From Anastatus disparis (Eukaryota; Arthropoda; Insecta; Hymenoptera; Eupelmidae), in assembly GCA_017163975.1 (NCBI GenBank), contig JAFFSR010000218.1, positions 7,443,501-7,507,500 on the forward strand: a stretch of 64,000 bases of DNA. The letters run 5' to 3'. Every line of letters starts with the position of its first letter. The first letter of the stretch is position 1. Shown here piece after piece: positions 34,319 through 43,933 of the stretch. The notes beneath the pieces were generated by a model that worked only from the letters and a program-made list of their open reading frames with translations, made no database searches and was not told the origin of the DNA. The position numbers were made by a program, and so were the translations under genes.

Positions 34319-34780
34319 AATTTGAATAATCTTAGTAGTAACATTTTTATGTGCGTGTAGTAAGATTTTTATTTTTTCAAGTGGGTGTTAAAAAGGGTGC
34401 TTTTTTGTTTGGATTCATATTGGACCTGTTAGGAATAAGGGTATTTTTACTGATTAATAAAATAAACTAGCTTATGAAAATCGAATTGATTATCACAAGC
34501 AGGATGGTTAATAATTCATTTCATACTTAAAAGTGAAACTCTTAATCGATAAATTTCACTGATAAAAGTAGTAAATCGTCAGTTTTGATTAAAATCTTGC
34601 CATTTCAAAAAAGTTTTAAAAAACCTATCATTTCAAATGAGTTTTAAAAAACCTGTCATTTAAAAAAAGTCTTAGAAAACCTGTTATTTCCATTTTTCTT
34701 AAAATGTCATTTTGATTGATTGAAAGAGTTTAAAAATACGAAACATACAAACATCGAAAGTTTTTGTTAATTTATTTCAG
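34319..34780. other. Type Z upstream region
   Basis: 34319-34606 matches 27625-27898. Then a short tandem array of about 28-bp units (CATTTCAAAAAAGTTTTAAA-like) at about 34602-34690, three copies. No gene. Confidence 0.5.
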
Positions 34781-34815
34781 TTTAGATCAACATGAAACAT
34801 AAAAATACAAAATTA
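34781..34815 (+). promoter_or_regulatory. Weak match to the IR upstream block
   Basis: GATCAACATGAAACATAAAA, about 254 bp before the ATG at 35069. Weakest member of the set. Confidence 0.3.
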
Positions 34816-35068
34816 GGCAAATTAGGTCAACTTTTTTTCTTTTTAAAATGCTCATGATTACATAATATCCCAATTTTCATGTTATGAGTACGACCACTTT
34901 AAACGGTAAATTTTTTTGCCAATCATATGAACGCCATAAACTATAGAAATAGTTTATATCTATGATACACAATTTTTGAAAGGAATCTATGTTATAACAT
35001 TCGTTGCTTTTACATAATATTGTGTATATGATATTACCTATTGTGAGATTATGAGATCTCGTCATATC

Positions 35069-36613
35069 ATGAAGCCTATTTTCTTAATTTATATTTTGAA
35101 TTTTTGTTTAAGTAATATTATTACTTTCAAATACACAGAAATACAAACAAACCAGATTACAGACTTCATTATTCATCAACTGAAACCGCTTCAAATAAAC
35201 GTTTATACAAATGATATTGGGCAACCACTTAGTTTTTACGGTGCTTTATCAAGTAGAATTCCAACATTTATGATCAACGCTTGGAAAAATCAGAGTTCTC
35301 AATTATCGAATACAATGAATATTGAAAATTTTTCATCAGTATTAAATATTATTTTGGAAGATAAGTATTTCAACAAAAGGCCCTTTGAATATACTTACGA
35401 TGCTCTACATTTTATAATGAACATGTCTCCTAGTAGACCATGATCCAAATGTTTAGTAGTACTTTTAAATAACACTAAAATTTTGAAAAAAGATGTTGAG
35501 CAAGTATTAATTAATGCATGGAATTTTCAATTTTTAGACTTTGCTCTACTAACCTTTGATGATGGAGATGAAATAATCACGTTGAATTACAATCCATTTT
35601 TAAATTGTTATAGTAAAGGATTTCGATTAACAATAGATAACGTCTTTCCTGACAAGCTTAATAATTTACATAATTATACGTTCAAAATCTACAGTTATTT
35701 CAAGCATCCACATATAATACATTTATCCGATAATAAAATAAAGTTGAATGGTGTTTTTTCTGCTTTTGTGGAAAATGTATCTAAAAAATTAAATATGACA
35801 TATATTTTCATTATGACACCAGAAAATTACACTAGTGTAAAACATGGCTATTCATTAGTTCAACGAAAATTAGCAATAAATGAAGCACGCATGTCACCTG
35901 CAACAACATTAGTTTTCCATAACTACTTTTTAAATGCAGGAATCATCGGAAGAGCAATTGGTCATGCATCTACAGATTTAATCGTACGAGTACAATATAA
36001 ATCCGCCATTTTAATAAGTAAAATTTTAATTATTAGGACTATATGTTTTCCAACCATTATATTTTGTTTCTATTGTACATCACGGATTTTGAAATTCAAT
36101 ATTAAATATTGGAAAATATTTAACATTTTGTGCAATCTATTGGGTGTTCCAACAAGAAATCCAAATCGACCATCTGAAAGAATTACGTTTTTTGTATTAT
36201 CATTGTTATCTATCATATATTCCACAGAATTGTTTTCAACTTTTTTAGATTTCAAAGTTATAAACACCGACATTATTCGAACATTGGAAGATATTGCCAA
36301 AGCTAATTTAACCGTATATGTACCAGTAAATCGGCGTCTTCTTCCTCCAGATATTGTCGAAGAATTGAAGTCACAAATATACTATACTGATACTATAAAT
36401 ATTTGTTTGGAAAAGGTATTAAGTGAAAATGCTGCCTGTACGGTTCCATATGAGAAAGCAGAATATTTTATAAATCTTAGAAATGAACCTACAAAAGATC
36501 CAATTTTGAAAGTAATCAAATCATCTGATGAAAGGATTATAGGATTTATTTATGAAAAAGCATCGCCATTTTTTAAGAAAATTGATAAAACTTTCCAATA
36601 CATTTTAGAATAA
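35069..36613 (+). pseudogene. Divergent ionotropic receptor, type Z, in-frame TGA and 3' disruption
   Basis: I start it at ATG 35069 (MKPIFLIYILNFCL) rather than the upstream ATG 35051, because 35069 sits in the same TCATATCATGAA context as its paralogues. TGA at 35441-35443 lies in the same SPSRP*SKC codon as in 25696 and 30118. The frame is then open through S1, TM1, NLLGVPTRNP, TM3 and S2 to a stop at 36611-36613, where QYIFES is replaced by QYILE and the stop. The missing tail is displaced: 36857-36948 after a 240-bp inverted-repeat insertion, and 63715-63822 after the 26.8-kb block. Clearly non-functional as it stands. Confidence 0.85.
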
Positions 36614-36636
36614 CTTTTTCTTCCACAATTTAAAAC

Positions 36637-36858
36637 AAATAATATAAACTTTTATCCAACCAATGGGAAGTAAGGCCTTTGTAAATCAATAAGATCCAAA
36701 AATCATTTTAAAAAAATTGTTACGTTTCGTCGGTATGGTTTCCGACCTCTTCAGACTAACTTAAAATTAATTCATACACTATTTTAAAATGATTTTTGGA
36801 TCTTATTGATTTACAAAGGCCTTACTTCCCATTGGTTGGATAAAAGTTTATATTATTT
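36637..36858. mobile_element. Short inverted-repeat element in IR
   Basis: Arms of about 74 bp (AAATAATATAAACTTTTATC and its complement) surround a 72-bp loop. It is flanked by an imperfect 20-bp direct repeat of receptor sequence, TTTCCAATACATTTTAGAAT at 36592 and the same with one change at 36856. Non-coding; family unknown. Confidence 0.65.
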
Positions 36859-36948
36859 CCAATACATTTTTGAATCTGGGATTGTCAAGAGTTTAAAATA
36901 TAATAAAGTTAATTATAAGTTTAATTTGGCAAAAAGACGAATAGATTT
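36857..36948 (+). pseudogene. Displaced piece of the 35069 receptor
   Basis: Continues the receptor reading QYIFESGIVKS and the segment to RRID, then is cut by element E1 after ATAGATTT. It rejoins sequence at 63715. Matches 28165-28250 closely. Confidence 0.85.
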
Positions 36949-38067
36949 CCCTACTGAAAAAAATCTTGTGGTAGCCACATGACATACTATATGGTTTTCA
37001 CATGGTTACCACATGATTACCACATGGTTACCACATATTATTTTGACGGGGTGATCATGTGGTAACCATGTGGTAACCATGTGGTGACCATGTGAAAACC
37101 ATGTGAGTAAGAAAAAAATATTAAAAAAAAATATGCAAAATTTATTATTTTACGTAATAAATACTCACCTGCTGTCAAAATCAGCAAACTAAAGAAAATT
37201 TTTATGAAAATATAAATATTATTGATTATTATATAATTAAATTTATTATAAATATTTTTATATAATTAAATTTATTATAAATATTTTTATATAATTAAAT
37301 TTATTTGCGTTTTTCATTGCAACCAGAAAAACATCTCTGTTCATTGAATAGAATAGAACGTGAGAAAGCAGGCCGAATGATCGTCGTTTTAGACAAAATT
37401 AAACTGTTTATAAGCTCTAAAGTCTTTTATTCTTTTCGTGCGCGTTCGCTTGCCATAAGAAAGTCAATAGGTAGAAAGCGGAGCATCCCCCTAACGGTTA
37501 ATCACCAGTACTATTATATACATGTGTATATTCATATTCAATAACTAACCACTAGGGGGCTACCACTCTTTTTATGTATTGACTTTCTTATGGCAAGCGA
37601 ACACGCACGAAAAGAATAAAAGACTTTAGAGCTTATAAACAGTTTAATTTTGTCTAAAACGACGATCATTCGGCCTGCTTTCTCACGTTCTATTCTATTC
37701 AGTGAACAGAGATATTTTTGTGGTTGCAATGAAAAACGCAAATAAATTTAATTATATAAAAATATTTATATTAAATTTAATTATATAATAATCAATAATA
37801 TTTATATTTTCATAAAAATTTTCTTTAGTTTGCTGATTTTGACAGCAGGTGAGTATTTATTACGTGAAATAATAAATTTTGCATATTTTTTTAAACTATT
37901 TTTTTTCTTACTCACATATTTCACATGGTCACCACATGGTTACCACATGATCACCCCGTCAAAATAATATGTGGTAACCATGTGGTATACATGTGGTAAT
38001 CATGTGGTAACCATGTGAAAACCATATAGTATGTCATGTGGTTACAACAAGATTTTTTTCAGTAGGG
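36949..38067 (-). mobile_element. Element E, copy 1
   Basis: 1119 bp, two inverted halves of about 500 bp around a roughly 100-bp non-symmetric centre (37465-37560). The terminus CCCTACTGAAAAAAATC is followed by repeated CATGTGG/CCACATG motifs (many overlap as GGTAACCATG). No transposase. The reading frames in the arms mirror each other and look non-coding. Opposite orientation to E2 and E3. Confidence 0.85.
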
Positions 38068-38932
38068 ACAGTATGCATGGCATTATCTTTGTCTACATTA
38101 TTTTGAATTTTTATTCACTAAAATTATTGCTTGGATATCGAAAGACTTTAAAAATTGTTATTATCGAAATTTGCTCACGAGATTCTGGAAGCTAAGTCCT
38201 GAAAGATTTAAAAAGTATTTTACAGATAATATCCAACGTAATGTATTTATGCTTAAACTGATTGATACAAATGAAGTGATCGTTAAATCAATTTTGCAAG
38301 ATATAAATTTAATAGATAAGAAAGAGCTTTTTTCCTTTAATGTGGAGGAGCAGATTTGTTTATCATTGATAAATGAAGATGATTAGTGTTCTTTTCAATT
38401 TTTCAATTCTCTGGTGTGGAGGAGCAGATTTTTTTATCATTGATAAATAAAAATGATTGGTGTTCTTTTGAATTGTTCATTCGACAATGTATGATTTTAC
38501 ATCTCCTTAATAAAAGATATAGTATTTCAAGGAAACAATTTTTTTCAATTATTTTGTTAACTTGTTAAAAAAACTGATGACAAGAAAAAGATGGAAGAAG
38601 AAAGTAGTAGTCCAGCTTAAATTCTGTAATACGAAATATGAGAAATCAACATTCAATAAAAAGTAAAAGGAAATAAGAGGAAGCTAACTAATAAAAAGAA
38701 ACATTATTGAAGTTCACTAAGAGAATGAAGAAATATTTTATATACTGGTAAAGTTCAAACTAAATATTTATTATTTATTACAGTGAATTCATATTATATT
38801 ATTTTACAAATAGATTTAATATGTAAATAAAGAAACATAAAATATAGATATAGTACCAATAGTATATAAAATATTTATAAGAATCAATAAAGAATTTTAT
38901 TTCACGTATCCAAGTAAAAAATATTAAATTTT
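38068..38932 (+). other. Left arm U: short ORFs with an internal 76-bp duplication
   Basis: A frame at 38171-38386 (FWKLSPERFKKYF...) and a partly repeated frame at 38386-38568 share GTGGAGGAGCAGATT and about 60 following bases, 76 bp apart. The first copy ends in a stop where the second reads on (NDWCSFELFIRQC). It could be the broken last exon of an unknown host gene captured in U. Mirrored at 62084-62481. Confidence 0.35.
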
Positions 38933-39165
38933 TGTTAAAATATAGCATATATATGTATGTAGATATAGGCGTGATGCCTCCGCTCCCTACTCTTTATATT
39001 TCTACCCCTACTCTCTCGTTCTCTTTTACTTGACGGCGCTACGCGCTCACTCTTGTTCTGTATTTCGTACAGTAAGGACGCGCTTAATACTTTCTTACTA
39101 AATAAAGATTACTCACTGGACAATTCAACCTGCGTTTTGTTTAATTTATTTCACAAACCCTAACA
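38933..39165 (+). repeat. Copia 5' LTR
   Basis: TGTTAAAATATAGC to ACCCTAACA, 233 bp; no difference seen from the 3' LTR by eye, so insertion is recent. Contains AATAAA within CTAAATAAAGATTACTC. Confidence 0.95.
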
Positions 39166-39182
39166 GGTTATGGTCTCCAGCA
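39166..39182 (+). other. Copia primer binding site
   Basis: GGTTATGGTCTCCAG directly follows the LTR. Drosophila copia primes from an internal fragment of initiator tRNA-Met and its site begins GGTTATGGG; this one resembles it over the first 8 bases. Confidence 0.65.
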
Positions 39183-39304
39183 CTATTTCACTGCGCATTT
39201 GAATTGTCTAAGAATATTGCAAATAGGCAAAGAATAAGAAAACGCAAATTATTCAAAAAAGAAAAAATTCTAAAGCGTTGAAAGAGAAACGGTCGTAGGT
39301 CGAC

Positions 39305-39964
39305 ATGGAAGAGGCAAAGGCTGAACAGAACAATGAGAGTTCTGAGAACACAGAAAGTTCAGCTCAACTGTCTCCTGGTGAGTAAATTTATTGAATTATA
39401 AAGTGTAAAGTGAAAATAATTATCACCAAGAATAAAATTGTGTTGCGTAAGAAAAGCGGGAAGTCGGCGTAAAGTGTGTTTAATAAATAAATAATCAAAG
39501 TAAAAAAAAAGTGAGAAAAAAAAAAGAAAGAGAGATTTGAAGAAAAATAATACATAAAAATAAATAAAAAAAAAAAAAAAAGAAAAAAAAAGTAAAATAA
39601 TAAGAGAAAAAGTGAAAGGAAAAATTTATCCACTTCCTGGAAAGAACAAAGACCGGCAAAATGGCCGACATAGTTCCCGCGCTTTTCTTAGTAAACTGGC
39701 AACAAAAATAACGCGTATACAAGCGACGAAAAAAAAGGCGTGCAATGTTACGCAAACAAATAAAAGGAAAGAATTCATGTGTGTATAAAGGCATACATGT
39801 ATATCGGATATGCATACTTTAGTTCAGAGCATTAAAATTGCTGCTGAAATGGATTAATAAAAATAGAAATACATAAGCGCTGGCATAGTCGATGAGTATG
39901 CGTGGGTATATGCGTACGTGAATGTATGCACGTACATGTGTGTATAGTAGTATGCATACAGATA

Positions 39965-40018
<54 letters not shown>

Positions 40019-42296
40019 CGCTCGTGTGCGTGCGACAGAAACGCACGAGCTTAAGTTTACAGCAATAAATAAAAGAAAAAAAAAGGAAAAGGCTCATGAT
40101 AATGCATGAGAAAATGAAAATATAAGTATAAAAATATTTAATGCTAATATTTATAGTAGAATAGATTAGTTAGGTTAGCTTAGTTAAGAAAGTAAAACAA
40201 TCTTTTATATATATAGGTGTGCACACAAGACAAATAAAATAAAGAAATATACTGAAACTCAATCTTTTTCAGAACAGGCAGAAAGGTTGCGAGAAATTCT
40301 AGAGAATATGTTGGCCAGTTCCAACATGCAACTACAGCCAATTTATTTAACAGCTGCAGAAGAAGGTCTCGTCGTTAACATCAGTAACGAAGACTATATC
40401 CTAGGTATTATGAGTTCTCAAATATTAAAAATCATGCATGTAAATAAATATACACAAGGTAGCAGCACTGAGTGTATACAGTGCGAACCTACCGCTTTTA
40501 TAAATAATCACACCAACCTGCTGGGTTAATCTAGTACGATTAACTAGGGGACAAAACTCTGAGTCTAGTATGGCCTAGAGTGATGTCTCTCAGCTCTGAA
40601 TGAGTGACATAGGTTATTGTGTTGCTTGTTCAAGAGCTAGATAACCAAGTTCGACACTGATTCTAAAATATAATTTGCAGATTTCCCAGATCTGAGCGAG
40701 GAGGACCAGAGTTGGCTGGCTCCAATTATTCAAAAACAACCGAATGGTACTTTAACAGTCGTTCTTGGGACAAACCAGCAGGAGGTTCCAAATGACTCAC
40801 AGCAGGATGTCGAGCAGAAGTCGACAGCACCCAGTGCAGAAGCTGCTGATTTGCTAAGTAATTATGACTTAGATATATACATATATAAATAGATATGTAC
40901 GTGTGCATAAATAGATGTACACTCTCCTAAGGTTACAAGTTGAAATTTTCTTATAAATTCATGAATAAAAGTGTAATTAACACAGGTTATTAGAATTAAA
41001 GGAAATTAAAAATAAGCCATGGTTATAAAATTATTCTAATAAGGGGTAATATTAAAATAAAAGTACTAAAATTGTGTGATTTTTTAGGTACTGAGGGTAA
41101 CAAAGGAGCAAATATGAGTCAATTCATGGCAAGCGTGACGAGGATAGCTAATCATTCTTCCCAATTGGCTAAAAAGTCTAACCACTGTAAAACAAGAGCA
41201 GTGTGAGCTGCAACAAGGAATAATAGAGTCTCTAAAGGAGACTATAAAAGATTTAAGGAACCAGCTCACTGAATGTAATAAACAAAATGAGTTTCAAAGG
41301 AACTTAATCTCTAAGCAGCTGGAGGAGTTGCAAGCTTTACGTGAGCAAAATCAGTGGTTATGGGAGGAGTCTTGGGGAATACAAGAGTGTGAAAATAATA
41401 GGTTCAGCTCTGAAGGGTATTCCGAAAAGGATCAAAAATGGTACAACCAGGAAGAAAACTGGGATAGTGTGTCAGAAAATGATCAAGAAAAGGACTACAA
41501 AGTACAGCGTCCTATGCTATCTCGCACAGCTGCCCATTCTAAAACTGGTGGAACTGAATCGGGGTTATACGGTCAGCCATCCAGGATAAATGGAACCGAA
41601 TATATTGATGAATCAGAAAACTGTCATGATGATTTTTCGAAGGGCGGAAGACTCTATAATTGCAGAGATATCCCGTTCTTTAATCAGTCTGACAATAAGG
41701 AAAAATACGAGGTTAGTAATGCACCACTTAAAACTAACGAAAATGATAAGATCTCGCCCATCGTAAAGTCTTCGACTGAGTTTAATTTAGCAGGCTTTAT
41801 TCAAAAAGAGGTTAAAAGGGCACTGAATTCAGAAGTGCAAAATCAAGCAAGTAACCAAAATAGTCTGAATATAGGAAAAGAGCAGGTAGTTAAACTACAG
41901 CTGGTAAATGTAGATCAGAGCAGTCACCGAGACTACAAGCTGACTCAGTCGTGTAAATATGATTATTTTTCGGATTTTCTGAAGGCCGAATTGAGGGCTA
42001 GAGATCTTATTTATATTATTGATGAAAAGAGCAATCCTGTAAATGAGAAGGATGCTCAAACAAAAGAACTTGACACTTATAAAGTAAGAGATGTCATTCT
42101 AAGCAGAATCGATCAGGAATATTATAAAAGGATTAATAAACTGAGTGATCCTGTAGAGATGCTATCCAAATTAAAAGAGGCAAAAAGATTGGAAGCAAAT
42201 TTAACCACTGAGTCGATTAGAAGGAAATTGCATAATATAACGTATCTCCTAATAAAGAAAAAGCTAACGAGTTTTGTAATAAATTTGAAGATCTAG
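39305..42296 (+). CDS. Copia gag, apparently four exons
   Basis: ATG 39305 opens MEEAKAEQNNESSEN and reaches the donor CCTG|GTGAGTAA (exon end 39377). The acceptor TTTTTCAG ends at 40272; exon 2 (QAERLREILENMLAS) runs to 40404 before GTATTA. The acceptor TTTGCAG ends at 40680; exon 3 (DFPDLSEEDQSWLAP) runs to 40857 before GTAATT. The acceptor TTTTTTAG ends at 41087; exon 4 continues as a long polar, coiled-coil-like gag. All three junctions keep frame. A frame break near 41175 and another near 42245 interrupt exon 4. Exon structure is my reading from splice consensus and phase; no transcript evidence. Confidence 0.6.
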
Positions 42297-43933
42297 TTAG
42301 AGCTCACGAAAATCTTCCAGATTCAGAAATAATGTCTGAAGAAGAGAAGAGAGATGCGTTCTACAATGCAATTTCCAAAAATGTACCTAACATATCTAAC
42401 TTAGATCGTTTACATAAAATGGGTCAAGGTCAAGGAAAACGGCTGACTTATGTAGAACTTAAAAATCTTCTCATACAGGATGAAGCTGCAAGAAGCGGTG
42501 GAAAAGAACATATTGCAACTTCAGCAATGATGGCTCACCCTCAAAGAGGAAGGACTTTGCTAAAATTCTGCAAGAATTGCCGAGAAAAAGGGCACTCAAA
42601 AGGTGAGTGCAGACACAAAGAAAAGGGCATGATGAGGTGTCTAGCCTGTGGAAAATTAGGTACTCACAGGGCCTCCAACTGCCCAAATTCAAACAATCTA
42701 CCTAACTCAGATGAGCGTTTCAAAGGCTCTAGAGATGAAAGACAGGGATACTCTCAAAAGAGGAAGTCAGAAGATGACACTACTGATGGTCCTAGTAACA
42801 AGGTCAAGAGACCTGTAGTCAGCTACAGGAGAGAATTCTATTCTAGCAGAGGCCGTGGCAGAGGCGGGCGGCGAAGCAGACCGTACAGAGGTGGCTTCTC
42901 TCCAACTCTAGGTAAGAATAGACATGTAATTAACCTTTATGTAAAGGGAGATCAGCATCTGTCTGATGAAGGAATCCCAGATCAGAATATGTCTTTAGAA
43001 AAATTTATAGCTGACTCCGGTGCCACTGAGCATCTTTCCAAATCCAAATTGATCTTTAAAAATCTTGAAAATACTGATGTAGAAAAAATAAAATGTGCTA
43101 ACAGTGACCCGGGTGCAGATATAAAAACGCAAGGTGTTGGTTCTATAGAAATAGAATTACATAACAATGAAAAATATGATCTGAAAAATGTAATATGGGC
43201 AGAAGATTTATCTGTGAATCTACTCTCTTTGCGTAAGCTGGCAGAACAAGGCCTTGCTATTTACTTGGACGACAAAGAGATAAATGTATTTGATCTGGTT
43301 ACGAGCAAAGTATTTCTAACAGGAATTTACAATAGACCCTTTTGGGAAATAGAATTGAGAACTGTCTCTACATGGGAAAAGAGTCATGTGGGAGATCTCA
43401 AATTAGGAGGGAGCAAAGCTCTCTTAGCCTGTGTAGAAAACAAATCTGCCCCAACACACAAATACTTTACTAGAAGGTCTGTTAGTCAAAATAATGAACA
43501 AAAGCCGTTGCTTCAAAACGATAATAATGTCTCAACACAAGTTTCAGAACACAAAGTTGAGAATTCTGAAGATCTTGAAAACAAAAATCAAAATAAAGAC
43601 AAGACCACTGAAGAGATATTACCAGTTGAGTCTAATGTTGAAATAAAAAATCAAGATTCTAATAAAAATTCAATAAAAGTTCAAGAGCAAAGCGATGGCT
43701 TACAGAAGTCCGAGGAGGAAACTATCAGACCTGATCTACTGAATTCTGTAAAGGGTAAAGAATTGTGTGATATTAACGAATCACCAGAGATAGAACTGTC
43801 TGATAATGAGATTAAGGCACTGATAAATTCGGTGAACGACAAAAACACGAACATAGCTATGCTCTGGCATGTAAGATTGGGCCATGCGTCCGTAAATTAT
43901 TTGAAACTATACAAAGAATGTATCCAGACTTAA
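42245..43933 (+). CDS. Copia nucleocapsid, protease and integrase N-terminus
   Basis: Continues gag after a one-base break. Two zinc knuckles: CKNCREKGHSKGEC (CX2CX4HX4C) and CLACGKLGTHRASNC (CX2CX5HX4C, one residue longer than usual). An RGRGRGGRR basic stretch follows. The aspartic protease motif is FIADSGATEHLSK. Near the end, LWHVRLGHAS supplies the two histidines of the integrase zinc finger. The frame ends at 43933; the matching cysteines (CEVCKIAK) are in the next frame, which overlaps it by 16 bases. Confidence 0.88.
   Translation, partial: SPNKEKANEFCNKFEDLVRAHENLPDSEIMSEEEKRDAFYNAISKNVPNISNLDRLHKMGQGQGKRLTYVELKNLLIQDEAARSGGKEHIATSAMMAHPQRGRTLLKFCKNCREKGHSKGECRHKEKGMMRCLACGKLGTHRASNCPNSNNLPNSDERFKGSRDERQGYSQKRKSEDDTTDGPSNKVKRPVVSYRREFYSSRGRGRGGRRSRPYRGGFSPTLGKNRHVINLYVKGDQHLSDEGIPDQNMSLEKFIADSGATEHLSKSKLIFKNLENTDVEKIKCANSDPGADIKTQGVGSIEIELHNNEKYDLKNVIWAEDLSVNLLSLRKLAEQGLAIYLDDKEINVFDLVTSKVFLTGIYNRPFWEIELRTVSTWEKSHVGDLKLGGSKALLACVENKSAPTHKYFTRRSVSQNNEQKPLLQNDNNVSTQVSEHKVENSEDLENKNQNKDKTTEEILPVESNVEIKNQDSNKNSIKVQEQSDGLQKSEEETIRPDLLNSVKGKELCDINESPEIELSDNEIKALINSVNDKNTNIAMLWHVRLGHASVNYLKLYKECIQT

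Noticed and set aside
37305..37741. Frames starting MRFSLQP in the element E copies as a transposase or small gene
   Set aside because: Two mirror-image frames from the inverted halves of E, in all copies; about 67-79 codons without any known domain.
39388..40097. Phenylalanine- and tyrosine/isoleucine-rich - strand frames inside Copia
   Set aside because: Antisense of A-rich and (TA)n sequence in the first intron-like segment.
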